In this document: positions 1-9,680 of the stretch, in pieces
Layout of the letters: each line of letters begins with the position of its first letter
How positions within the stretch are numbered: position 1 is the first letter of the stretch
Source: Lactifluus volemus
Taxonomy: Eukaryota > Basidiomycota > Agaricomycetes > Russulales > Russulaceae
Direction of reading: 5' to 3'
Assembly (NCBI GenBank): GCA_022376515.1
Contig: WTXI01000149.1
Span: 24,985 to 88,984 of the forward strand
Length of the DNA: 64,000 bases
Notes under the pieces: model-generated
Database searches by the model: none
Told to the model about the DNA's origin: nothing
Seen by the model: only the letters and a program-made list of their open reading frames with translations
Made by a program: the position numbers and the translations under genes

Positions 1-2844
1 TTCAAGACTACGGATAACTCCAGACCATTTTCAATGTTTACCTCTCTTGGGAAGAAGAATTTGTTCCAACCGAGTGCTACAGCAATTAGGACGGCCCTGG
101 AGCGAGCGAAGCGTTGGGAAGCGGAAGACGACAGTCTGATCCTTGATGACCCACCAGAAAAAGACCTACATATTACCATGTCCCCGCGCCAGGCCCTGGC
201 GGCTGAGAACATCCCTCCCCTGCGAACTGGCTCAAGCCCAACTGCTTCTGGGTCAGCAAATGTATCTGGCCATGCAAATGTAGGCTGCAGTGTAGTCGAC
301 ACCTCAGGTGCAGGTCAACTCGAAGCAATATCGGCCTTCCAGTCAGCATCAAGTATTACTACTCCAACCCCCCTTGGGAATCGCTCGATCCAGAGGCAGT
401 CTGGTCTTGAAGGAAGTAGTCTAATGAAGTCCTTCAAATCCCCCCTTCACAAACCATCAGCTACAAGGAATTCCGGGAACTCACCAAGTACACCATCTGT
501 TTTGCACCCCCGTGCTTCTACTGTTACGAAGAATCCTAGGTCCGCCGTTCTGGACCCTAGTGTCACGCCTATTTCAGGAGCCAAATTCTCCACTCCCCTG
601 TCTGTCAGAGGCACACCGATACGCAAGTCACATGCCAAGAAATTTGTCACTCCCTTCAAGACAGGCATGAGACCGGGTGAGGTGGGCCATACCGAGTCCA
701 AGGCCCGCTATGATTCAGAGAGGGTCAGCGTTGCATCCAGATTCGGCACAGATAGTGCGCCATCCACGACCGATCAGCGTGTAAGGCCCACGAGGAGACG
801 GTTCTTCGACCTTTGTATGTTATTAATGAACATGTGCTTACCGGCACTCCTGACATGACTTTGCAGCGGTTCCATGTGGCAGGAAGACGTTAGCCTCGTC
901 GGGCTTTCGGCCTGGAAGTCTCGGTCCCGAGGCACTCGCAGGAATGGGACTGTAAGTCTTTTGCTTAGTATCTGTTCTCCATTGTGACGCCATCATACAA
1001 ACGTCAGAGATGTAGCTGAGCTGCATAATTTGGACCGGAACTCTCCCAAGCAACATCAATTCCCAGTTTTCTCCAAGGATAGTCAGAATACTAACTCCAC
1101 CCCACCCGTCCTCCAAGGACCCATCGATGCATTCCGTGAGCTGAAAGTCATTGGTGGCAGTTTAGCCACGCAGGAGTGGGTCGACAATCATTGGTTCCTA
1201 ATTCTTTGGAAGTTAGCCGGAATGGTTACTCTCGACCCAGAGAACGAGCTTGATGTAAATCGGAAGCGATGGAGCTGGACAGAGACAATGCACCAGTTGC
1301 GATATCGGTGCGTTTTTTTTCGGTTCCTTGACGATACCCACCGAGTCTCCTTCCATAGTTATGAAAAGGAACTTTACGGTGGAGCACGTCCGGCACTTCG
1401 CCTCATTGCGGCGCAGGATACCTCCGCAGGTCTTCACATGGTTCTTTGCGTCTCGGACATCACCTGGTCAGAAGGTGGTACCGGCGAAGATGGTCTACCG
1501 GTCGTGCCCCATCCGACTCTTGAACTCACCGATGGCTGGTATTGTTTGCGGGCGCGAGTAGACGAAGTACTCGCTCGCGCGACACGCCGAGGCGTGATTC
1601 GCGTCGGACGTAAGATTGCCGTCTCTGGCGCGTCGGTGCGCTTTTCGGTCTCTGCTGCAACGCATGCATAGGACTGACATGAAATAGATACCACGAGATA
1701 CAGAACCATGCGAGGTCCTGGAAGCATACAGCAAAGTCGAATTAAACCTGACAGGTAACGGGGCTCACCTCGCACCCTGGTACGCCAAGTTAGGCTTCCA
1801 ACAGCACCCTGCAATAGCTACGCTCCACAAACTCTCGCCAGATGGGGGAACGGTTCCGTGTCTCGAATTGGTTGTCACCAAGGTTTGTAAATTCGCCTGT
1901 CTGCGTTGGCTAACTTGCTGAGCGACGTAGGTGTATCCTATAGCGTTCCTCGAGTTTCATAAGGATGCAGACGGGAAAGTCACGCGCGAAGGTCCCAGGC
2001 GCGAGAAGGAGGAGCTAGCTGTGCACGACGCGTGGGCTGTAGGTTTCTGAATATAAGTGCTTGATAATTTCACTTACTCTCGTTCAGCGGAAGCGCGAGC
2101 GCGAGTACCAGCGGCTTCGGAAGGAAGCAGAGGACAAGCAGAGGCTCTTGCTTGACTGGGCTCAACGCTTCGAAGCTAAATCTGGTTCATGGCATCCAGG
2201 AGACGACGGTGCATCTCTAACCTGCTCCAACCTGTCTCACTCTGATCCATAACGCGCAGAGGAGATGCCGAGTCATATCGAATCACTATTTGACGAGTGC
2301 GAGTATTCATCCGATCCCAGCTCGGTTTTGCGTCGTACTACTAGTCGAGCTGAAGCTGGCTGGCTCTCGCGCTTCGCGAGAGAACGTGCCGAGCAGGAAC
2401 GCGAATCAATCGAGCTGGGAATTGAGCGCGAACTGCAGGTACGGTAGCTTTTCCATCTCGTTCCAACCCAATGCTCAAGGAAAGGTTAGTCTACATGTCC
2501 TCCGCGCGAAGTGCGCAACTTCCGCGTCCTGCTGATGCGCGATGCACGCGCGACACGAAGACCTGCGCGTCGCCTGGTCGAGCTCACGGTCTGGGAGGTG
2601 CTCTCGTTGGCGTTTGACGGAGCGCCAGTGGGGCAATTCAAGGAGGGTCAGCGTTTCCAGGTCAGTCCCTCGTGTAGCACCCGTTTGATGGTCGCTTATT
2701 AGAGGTTTTCCTTTTTTCCCCTTCTGTTGACACTAGGTTACGAATCTCCTTCCGACGCAGAAGACCGCGTGGATGGATCGCGGCGTGGACGATTCACATG
2801 TGTATCTCAGTACAAGCAAAATTTCCCGATGGTCCAAACTGTAG
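1..2844 (+). CDS. BRCA2/Brh2-type recombination mediator, 3' part
   Basis: This is the C-terminal half or more of a BRCA2 family protein, which loads Rad51 on single-stranded DNA in homologous recombination in the nucleus. The frame is open to base 1, so the gene starts outside the window. Readable exons are 1-814, 867-951, 1008 to about 1640, then several short ones. The helical domain shows WVDNHWFLILWKLA at about 1180-1225. OB-fold 1 follows with LELTDGWYCLRARVDEVL, and after an intron LAPWYAKLGFQ. A charged helical stretch at 2090-2440 fits the tower. The next OB segment shows REVRNFRVLLMRDAR (about 2500-2545) and VTNLLPTQKTAWMDRG, ending in TAG at 2842-2844 after a phase-0 intron of about 2658-2739. 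No BRC repeats are visible in the part present; they would lie upstream. Domain order and the motifs make the family call firm; individual splice sites in the middle are less sure. Confidence 0.85.
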
Positions 2845-3637
2845 TAATACCCAGGTATCATCGATACCCTACCCGGAGCCCTTCCCTGACAATATCATGT
2901 AAACCAAGTATCACGTCTTTGTGCTGTTTTATAATTCTTTTCCTATCTTCCGCGGATCCCAATTCAAACCCGAATGTATTATAGAACAACATATCCCGAG
3001 GCGCACGGTGTGAGGGACACTGCATCAGAAAAATATTACTCAGCTTCCTGGCAGTGTAACCCTTTATCAAGAAACGAGTGGTAAATGATCTGCGAGAACA
3101 TCTGACGTAGGTAGATCAGTAGTGATATCTCCGATGGCCGATGGCAGTGTTCTGCATGCCAAGAAGCCCTGTTCCAGCTTACTGACTCGGACGTTGCGGT
3201 CTCCGTCCGCGAATCTGCGCGGGCGCGGGAAAGAAAGTTTAAGGTCAAACCTTACTAGTACGGCTGTGCCTAGCTATTGACGACGACTTCTTTTCCCTAT
3301 TATAAAATGAGGGGCCATCATTGAACCCAATGCAGTTGTTTCGGAGGGCGATGGACCCGTTGTTATCATAGAGACCTACGTGGCGAGAGTTGAAAAGTCC
3401 ACTGTTTCGATAATCGGATCATTCTGGGGGCAGAAGAACTCCAGTTGAGAGGGGTACTTGTACCACGCACGCAGAAACCCCAACCACGGGTCTGAATTGC
3501 GATTTGGTTGCACGTTGGTCGCAATCCGAGTCGAGAACGTTGTCGCGGCAGACCATACAAGGAAGGTAAGTCACACGACTGGCACTCACACACGGTTTTT
3601 CGACCCCACTGCCAAGACTCCTCATCTGTTGCCCAAC
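2845..3637. other. Intergenic, no gene recognised
   Basis: About 0.8 kb between the BRCA2-type gene and the next gene on the same strand. A TATA-like tattataaaatg lies near 3298-3309, about 330 bases before the next start codon. The open frames here look like random shadows with no family resemblance. Confidence 0.5.
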
Positions 3638-5022
3638 ATGGCTTGGATGAAGCAGGTGACATCGTTAACACTTCACGCGAACAATGCTCGAGCTGTATGT
3701 GCGACCTCCCGTTTCGTCTCTCTGGTGGAGAGCCGTCTGCGGGGGGTTCGATTCATTGGTGACACGATCTCATGCCCTTTGGGTCCGAAACAACGCATTG
3801 ATTAATAGTTGCCCCAGGTCACGCCGCAAGCACTCCCGCCCTTTTCGAAAATTCGAATGACGTCTCACCTTCTTTGGCCACGCGACACCCCTCTTTCTCC
3901 GGCACCACAGCCCAGAAAAGCCTGAGTACACGCACTCAGAGGTTCGACCGAGTGTTCGATGTTCTGTCCACCGCTCTCAATCACGCTCGTTCCAAGAAGA
4001 GTTCATTACAAGTTCGAAGCAGTGACTGGCTCTATCTCTTCGATCTTGCCACCAACCCAGAACAGCTCGAACGCGCATCGGGCCAATTTTCGGCGTTCAT
4101 CGAGTGTCGTAGACAGTTTCGAGATCAACACGTCACTGCATTCGTTCGTGCGTTTTGCGTTTTGACAAATTTTTATCGTAACGGTTTGTTCTAAATCTTT
4201 CTCTTCACAGGCCGTTGTGCGGAGCTTCGCTGTCCCCAGCTCGCCTTGACTGTTTTCAGCAACCGCCCCGCTTATCGCATGGACCTCACGCTCCCTGCTG
4301 CTCGTCAACTATTGTATGCCCTACACGAGGAGCACAAGCTCTCTGATGTGGCCACCTTGGTTGCCCTTTACCCGTTGTACAACCTTCCCGCGCTCTCTTC
4401 CGATCCCATCAGCTCAGCGCTCCTCATTTCGGCCTGCCTTCGCGAAGCACGGGCCTCTGGCCCTGGCTCTAGATACGCATGGACGATGGCTGCGACGCTT
4501 CTGCCCCATTTTGAACAGCTACTGACTGAGACCCCTCCTATACCTATTCCGATTCCTATAGAGAAGAACCGCTTTCAAGAAAATTGTTGGATGTATCATG
4601 CCATGTTGAGCATTCTTGAATCGCTCACTGTGCTGGATCAGGATACTAGTCGGGTCACGGAGTGGTGCGAGAAGAGTGGTTACGGATTGTCAAGTAAGAT
4701 CAGTTGATACCAGTTACAAAACACATGCGTCTGCTGTGCATCGCGACGTTTACTAACATGGCGGGCCCGTGCTTCGCTATGGCCAGATGATCCATCGGGA
4801 GATTTGATCAAGCGAGGAAACAGCGACGGTAGAGTACAGATTCAGAAGTTGAGAGGCCGTTTTCCAACAAAAGGCAATCAACTGAAGAGCCGAGCGCCCG
4901 AGAATGATTTTGATTTAGATCGCAAATTCTCTTTAGGCCGATCACCGAAATATGACGGTAACCTATCTGAGGATGGCCTGTCCCTTGACAGAACTCTGAT
5001 GTGCCCAGGGAGGAACGAGTAA
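3638..5022 (+). CDS. Unknown protein, about 389 aa, probably mitochondrial
   Basis: Four exons join in frame: 3638-3758, 3818-4147, 4211-4693 and 4787-5022, giving 389 residues. The introns are 59, 63 and 93 bases with GT-AG ends, and every other frame runs into stops. The ATG at 3638 opens an N-terminus with Lys, Arg and Ser but almost no acidic residues for about 40 positions (MAWMKQVTSLTLHANNAR), which fits a mitochondrial presequence. The middle is helical and Leu/Ala-rich, with ARQLLYALHEEHKLSDVATL near 4290-4350. That resembles helical-hairpin (PPR-like) proteins, but I do not see enough repeats to name it so. The C-terminus is basic and polar. I do not recognise the family. Confidence is for the gene model, not a function. 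Confidence 0.7.
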
Positions 5023-6225
5023 CAGTCCCGATTATCGCCAACTTTATGTGTTTCATCGTTAGTGTATCACAAATGCACGTCAAACTCAACATTTTCTGCA
5101 TCTGCGTTGCTAAACCAACTACTATAATCATGTCTTGCTAGCCAACTTAGAAGTCGCCCAATAGAAGACCATCTCATAATATCGTACGGTTGTATATACA
5201 ATATTCATACCACGGCAAGTAGACTGATAGCTGCGTGACGGAGATGACAACTGGCGGGCCTAAGGGCCTTTTCTCACATGAAGTTAAATGACAGACCGAT
5301 AGAGGGTTCAATTTTCCTCCGAGTCCTGTAGAGAACTGCTGGTTTTGCAAATTGACGTAGTACGAGACAACTGTTTGAAGCGATGCCGGCGGCTGAATAT
5401 GTTTCGCTTGGCAGGGACGGCCGCCACTAGTACGAGTACACCGCACAACTCGGAGTATTGGTTGATCGTTGGCTCATCCTACTGTAGGGAGCCGGAGTTA
5501 ACAGAACGGATGAGCGTAGATCCCGCGAAAGAATGGCAAGGGAAGTGATGATAAAGACGTGCCAGGTGGGGATAAGGACCTTCACTGCAGTGTTGTGCCG
5601 GTCGCAAGACTGTCGTTAAAGTCGCCGACTGTCACCGATGTGACTTCTCGCAACCAAACCATGACCACGACCTTATTGAGTGCCAGGGGGTGTCCCAGTA
5701 TATTATGTAATGCAATTGATATTTGCATTGTATGTACATAATGGGATATCGTGTTCGCACGATGAGTTCAAAATTACCTTAAGTAGAATAGGTCTGATGT
5801 AGCCACGACCCTTGCGCACACAGAGGCAGGACCCCATGGCAGTGATCATGGCAGGAGCTGGCACCCGCAAAGTCACGGACGTGTGACCGTTGACGACCTT
5901 TAGTGACTTTCTCACGATTTACGGTCAGTGACTTTGGCCTGAGGTCACCGACCGGCACAACACTGCTTCACTGGCAGGTTCCGACGTTACGGAAAGAGAA
6001 GGGCGCAAGGGGGGAACCGCGACTCGGACGGTCTCCACGGAGTCTTTTTCCAGTGTTGTTGGGCTAGTCTTTCCTCAAACACCCTTTTTTTCCTTTTTGT
6101 TCTTCATAATACACTGTTTGATGTCTCCGTTATGGGCGTCATGTCGACATATAAAGTGAGAGTCCCTTCACCTCTGGGACGTACCGAACTCCTCTGACAG
6201 CTCAAAGTCAAAGTAATCTCTGCAA
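5023..6225. other. Intergenic with an inverted repeat pair
   Basis: No gene is recognised in this 1.2 kb. It holds an 18-base perfect inverted repeat, gcagtgttgtgccggtcg at 5587-5604 and its complement at 5949-5966, with weaker complementarity just inside (gtcaccgatgtgac on one side, gtcactgaccg-type words on the other). It may be a decayed palindromic element. Confidence 0.5.
5587..5966. repeat. Inverted-repeat unit of about 380 bp, MITE-like
   Basis: The outer arms are 18-base perfect complements (5587-5604 and 5949-5966) separated by about 345 bases that encode nothing recognisable. Flanking target duplications are not evident, so the true ends may lie outside. A short, non-coding unit with inverted arms fits a decayed MITE; a chance foldback cannot be excluded. 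Confidence 0.4.
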
Positions 6226-7025
6226 ATGAACCACTCTCTTTACGGAGCCACTCCCCCAGCTGAAGTCCCCCTTGAAATGGCCAACGAATCGTTGTCTGCC
6301 AGTGTCCCTCCCCTGCATTCTCAACGTGGTCCTGTGCAGCATCGTGAGACCGAAGTAACTTCTGCGCACCGCTCATCTCAATCTTAATGACTTATTGTCG
6401 CATATCGATCTCCTCTAGCCCTCTCTTCCCCCAACGAGCTACACTAGTTACGGACCTCCTGTCCGATACTATGCCAGTTGTACTACAGGCTATGATGAAG
6501 CGCCATGCCGAGCCCAGGTGAGCTGACACTTACTCCTCGTCCCTTTTTTTCTCCTCTCATCGACGACGGATCCTCCTAAGGGTTTTGTGGAACATTACCG
6601 AGGACCCAGGATTGTCGGGCACAGTGGCCCTCAAGCTCCTACTGGGCCTGCACAATATGTTTCTGATTTCCCTGTCACTCCTGGCCCAGCCCAGGTAGAG
6701 AACTATGCGCCATCCCTCCCTATCTGTGTTTGTCTTTGCTTCTACACAATGCATGTGCTGGTTTATCTGACTTGGTCTGCCGCTTCAGGGAATGCCAAAT
6801 GACGGCACCATCGGGTGTGAACCCCCGCTTAACGTAGCGGCCACTTCGCATAGGACTCCCGGCATGGTGTATCCCAGAATATCGACTGTGGGAGACCTCA
6901 AACGTCTTGCTAGTCGATACCTTTACAGCCCTGACGCCCGTGTTGACAAGGTTCGCATGAGACACAGCCGCCGCTCTGGTAAGGTCAAGGTGATGATCTT
7001 GCTTGAGATAGACGACATGATATAA
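6226..7025 (+). CDS. Unknown protein, 192 aa, basic conserved-looking C-terminus
   Basis: Four exons, all joined in phase 0: 6226-6354, 6419-6517, 6581-6694 and 6789-7025. Introns are 64, 63 and 94 bases with GT-AG ends. The first three exons encode a Pro/Ser/Gly/Tyr-rich low-complexity region without charged clusters. The last exon ends in a compact basic segment with DLKRLASRYLYSPDARV and then a hydrophobic-acidic strand, VKVMILLEIDDMI, before TAA. The layout, a disordered N-terminus plus a short folded C-terminus, suggests a small regulatory or nucleic-acid-binding protein, but I do not recognise the family. The next gene starts about 300 bases downstream on the same strand. Confidence 0.65.
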
Positions 7026-7322
7026 AGGATACATCCTTTGGAAGACGAGATGCTATAAGAGATATATAGACTTATCGACTTCAAGTTATTTGGTGTTGTG
7101 CTTCTCTATGCATATGTTTCTGGAAGTAATGGAATTTCGCTACCTTTCCCCCCAAGTCATGGCAATGAAAACTCTGTCGCGCGTCTTACATTTCCCACAT
7201 CATCAACCCCCGCCGCCCTTTCTGCATAGCCCTCTCTGCCAGCACTGCTATCTGCGCGCCCTCAACCTTCGGTCGCTGCCTGATGTTAAGGACCGCCAGG
7301 GCAGCCAAGATACATATATTAT

Positions 7323-7842
7323 ATGCGCACACAACCAGCTCGTAACAAGATACAGAGTACAGTTAGTGTCAAGGTAGAATGTGACGGCAACAGCCGACAG
7401 AAGGATCAGAGTGCAAGCTGTGCTTCAAACAGCAGGCCTTCTGAAACAGAGGTTCAAGTTATGGAGCGAACAATCACGAAGTGCTTCGAAGGTATTAGGT
7501 CGTTCAAAGTAGACTGCCAAAAACTGCGTGGTGCCATCCTTCTGCGTGAATGTCTGTCAGTGTATTACACTCATCTAAGAGTAAGTAGAATATACGCGGC
7601 AGAGGAGAGGACATATCATCAGGAACAGTTCCGAACGAGCTTTACAGGCTGAATCTGAATCACAGCCAAACGGTCGAGAGAAGAGCCTTCTACGTAGTAA
7701 GACTTCGGGCACCCTTGAGCTACACAAGCAGTGTGAGATGGCTGTGAATCTACTTCTCAGTATAGAACGAGGTGACTCTGCGTTCGGTGAACGTTGCTGA
7801 AGTGTGAGGGATAGAGCGGAAAAACAGATTCTACGGAGGAGC
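7323..7842 (+). pseudogene. Small host gene disrupted by Copia insertion, 5' part
   Basis: Exon 1 (7323-7580, ATG start) and exon 2 (7648-7771) join in phase 0 across a 67-base GTAAGT...CAG intron. A third exon begins at about 7828 after a 56-base phase-1 intron and is cut at 7842 by the Copia LTR. The rest of the exon resumes at 22290 beyond the element (see 22285-22372). The uninterrupted gene would encode about 159 residues. The N-terminal half contains a Cys/Leu-rich helical region (KVDCQKLRGAILLREC). I do not recognise the protein, and upstream exons cannot be excluded. The start codon is preceded by an AT-rich tract. Confidence 0.5.
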
Positions 7843-8240
7843 TGTTGTAATATAAACTCAGCGAAAAAGAAAAGAAAAACGCTATTATTTCTTTGTATCT
7901 AACCTGTTGTAATATAAACTATGTTGTAGGTTAGGTGACGGTGCTATGATGAAGCGAGGAAGATAATACTACTCACCTCAGCGAAAAAGAAAAGAAAAAC
8001 GCTGAGGGAAGGGAGAAAACGCACAATGCGCATTTATGTACTGATGGCCTGATGGGTACCATGTGAAACAAGCTGTGGAGCGGAAGGTACTCGAAGGGCA
8101 CGAAAATGGGCAGGGTAAGCCCGAGTAAGGTAGCAAGAGAGCAAAATAGTCTAAACTACGAAGGCGAAGGATCATCAACAGTGGTGGTCCGTGCGCGGCC
8201 ACTTTAGGGCTGGTCAATAAACGAAGATGAAATCACAACA
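7843..8240 (-). repeat. Copia 3' LTR
   Basis: 398 bases, identical to 21887-22284 except one C/T difference. It begins TGTTG and ends CAACA in both orientations. A short direct repeat inside it (tgttgtaatataaact twice; the block gcgaaaaagaaaagaaaaac twice) is present in both LTRs. The purine-rich TGAGGGGGTG just after the pol stop, on the minus strand at about 8240-8250, serves as polypurine tract. Confidence 0.93.
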
Positions 8241-8550
8241 CACCCCCTCAGACCTCAAAGTGCAAGCCCATTTCGCGAGCAAAACGCTGATGCTTCTCGC
8301 GCACTGACCCTTTTGTGAAAATGTCCGCTATCTGATTAGTGATGGACACGGGTCGGGGTATACCCACCGGGTTGCGGGTAGGGGTATCCCTGGGCCGGGG
8401 TCTCGGGTACGATTTTGCTGGCCCGCACCAAACCCATACCCGAGGGCGCGGGTGGGGGTATCCTGGGAAGTGGTACAGGGGGGCAGGGCAATGGTAACAG
8501 GAGCAGTAGAGGAGAGGGGGCAATGCAACACGCCTTGAGTCTGAGTCCAG

Positions 8551-9095
8551 AATCGGTGGGGGAAGCGGTAGAGGGCAGGGGGCTGTGCCACACGCCAGTC
8601 GCAGGCGTCAGGCGCACGGGCGGTCGCAACGGCGCCGGCAGCACGACCCTGACGCCAAGGACCTCGACCCAGTGCGACTCCGAGGCCGGAAGCGGTGGGG
8701 GAAGCGGTAGAGGGGAGGGCGCCGTGCCCACATCGGTCGCAGGCGTTGGGCGCACGGATGGTCACAACGGCGCCGCCAGCGTGATCCTGACGCCAAGGAC
8801 CTCGACCCGGTGCGACTCCGAGTCCAGAAGGGGCAGGGGAAGCGGTAGAGGGGAGGAGGCCGTACCACACATCGGTCGCAGGCGTTGGGTGTTCTGACAG
8901 TCACAACGGTGACGCCAGCGCGATCCTGACGCCAAGGACATCGACGCGGTGTGACTCCGAGGCCGGAAGCGGTGGGGGAAGCGGTAGAGGGGGGGCGCCG
9001 TGCCACACATCGGTCGCAGGCGTCGAGCGCTCTGGCGGTCGCAACGGCGCCGCCAGCGCGATCCCGACGCCAAGGACGTCGACGGGGTGCGATGG
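8551..9095. repeat. Tandem array, four units of about 138 bp
   Basis: Units start at about 8551, 8690, 8828 and 8967, the last one shorter. Each opens with a variant of ggtgggggaagcggtagagg, continues with tcggtcgcaggcgt and gacgccaaggac, and ends in tgcgactccgag. The units differ by scattered substitutions, so the array is not brand new. Long open frames on both strands here are side effects of GC-rich repetition, not genes. Confidence 0.85.
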
Positions 9096-9104
9096 GATCC
9101 ATCC

Positions 9105-9147
9105 CTCATCGAAGGGAACGAAGGGGAACGAAGGGGAACGAAGGGAG
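9105..9147. repeat. Short minisatellite, about 11-bp unit
   Basis: Three to four copies of gggaacgaagg-type units immediately after the 138-bp array, still inside the hAT-like element. Confidence 0.75.
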
Positions 9148-9592
9148 GGCAAGGAAATGGAAGTTAGAAACTGAAAAAGAGAACTACAGAAAAGTCAGAA
9201 AAGTTATTGAGGTGGAAGAGTAGGTGACATACCTAGCAATACCTGAGAGGGAAGCACCCTTCAGGCATCCCAACACCCATCCAACACGAGGCAGAAGCAA
9301 AGCAGAAGAGAGAGCAGAAAGAGCCTGAGGACCAGTAAAGGAGAGGCGCTCCGATAGAGGACGCACCGGAAACGCACCGGAAACTTGTTGACAGCGGAGA
9401 CAGTGGTGAAGGCCACGAAGCGAGTGGCAAAGTGAGAGAGAGTTGCGGGAGAACCAAAAAATCATGAGATGAGCAAAGAGGGCGGATGGCAACAACAATG
9501 GCGACGACACGGCAAAGGGAAACGAAAAGAAAATAGCAGAATAGGGCAAGCAGCTATTGAAGTAAGCCATAGGACTGCAAGCAGTCCCAGCC

Positions 9593-9680
9593 TTGATGGT
9601 GTAATGGTAAACTGATAATTTGCTTAAATTGCTGCATGCACAGGTTGAGGGTTCGAATCTGCCAATGTGCAATTTTATTT
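9593..9680 (+). other. tRNA-like stretch with Pol III A/B box motifs
   Basis: The segment contains tggtgtaatggtaa, close to a tRNA D-arm / A box, and about 40 bases later gggttcgaatct, close to a T-arm / B box, followed by a run of T (ttttattttt) that could stop RNA polymerase III. A full cloverleaf does not form: the T stem has mismatches and I find no seven-base acceptor stem. It is better read as a decayed tRNA or tRNA-derived SINE head captured in the hAT-like element than as a working tRNA gene. Confidence 0.35.

Noticed and set aside
8328..9152. Several Pro/Arg/Ser-rich open frames on both strands
   Set aside because: Products of the GC-rich 138-bp tandem array inside the hAT-like element; no start context or domain.
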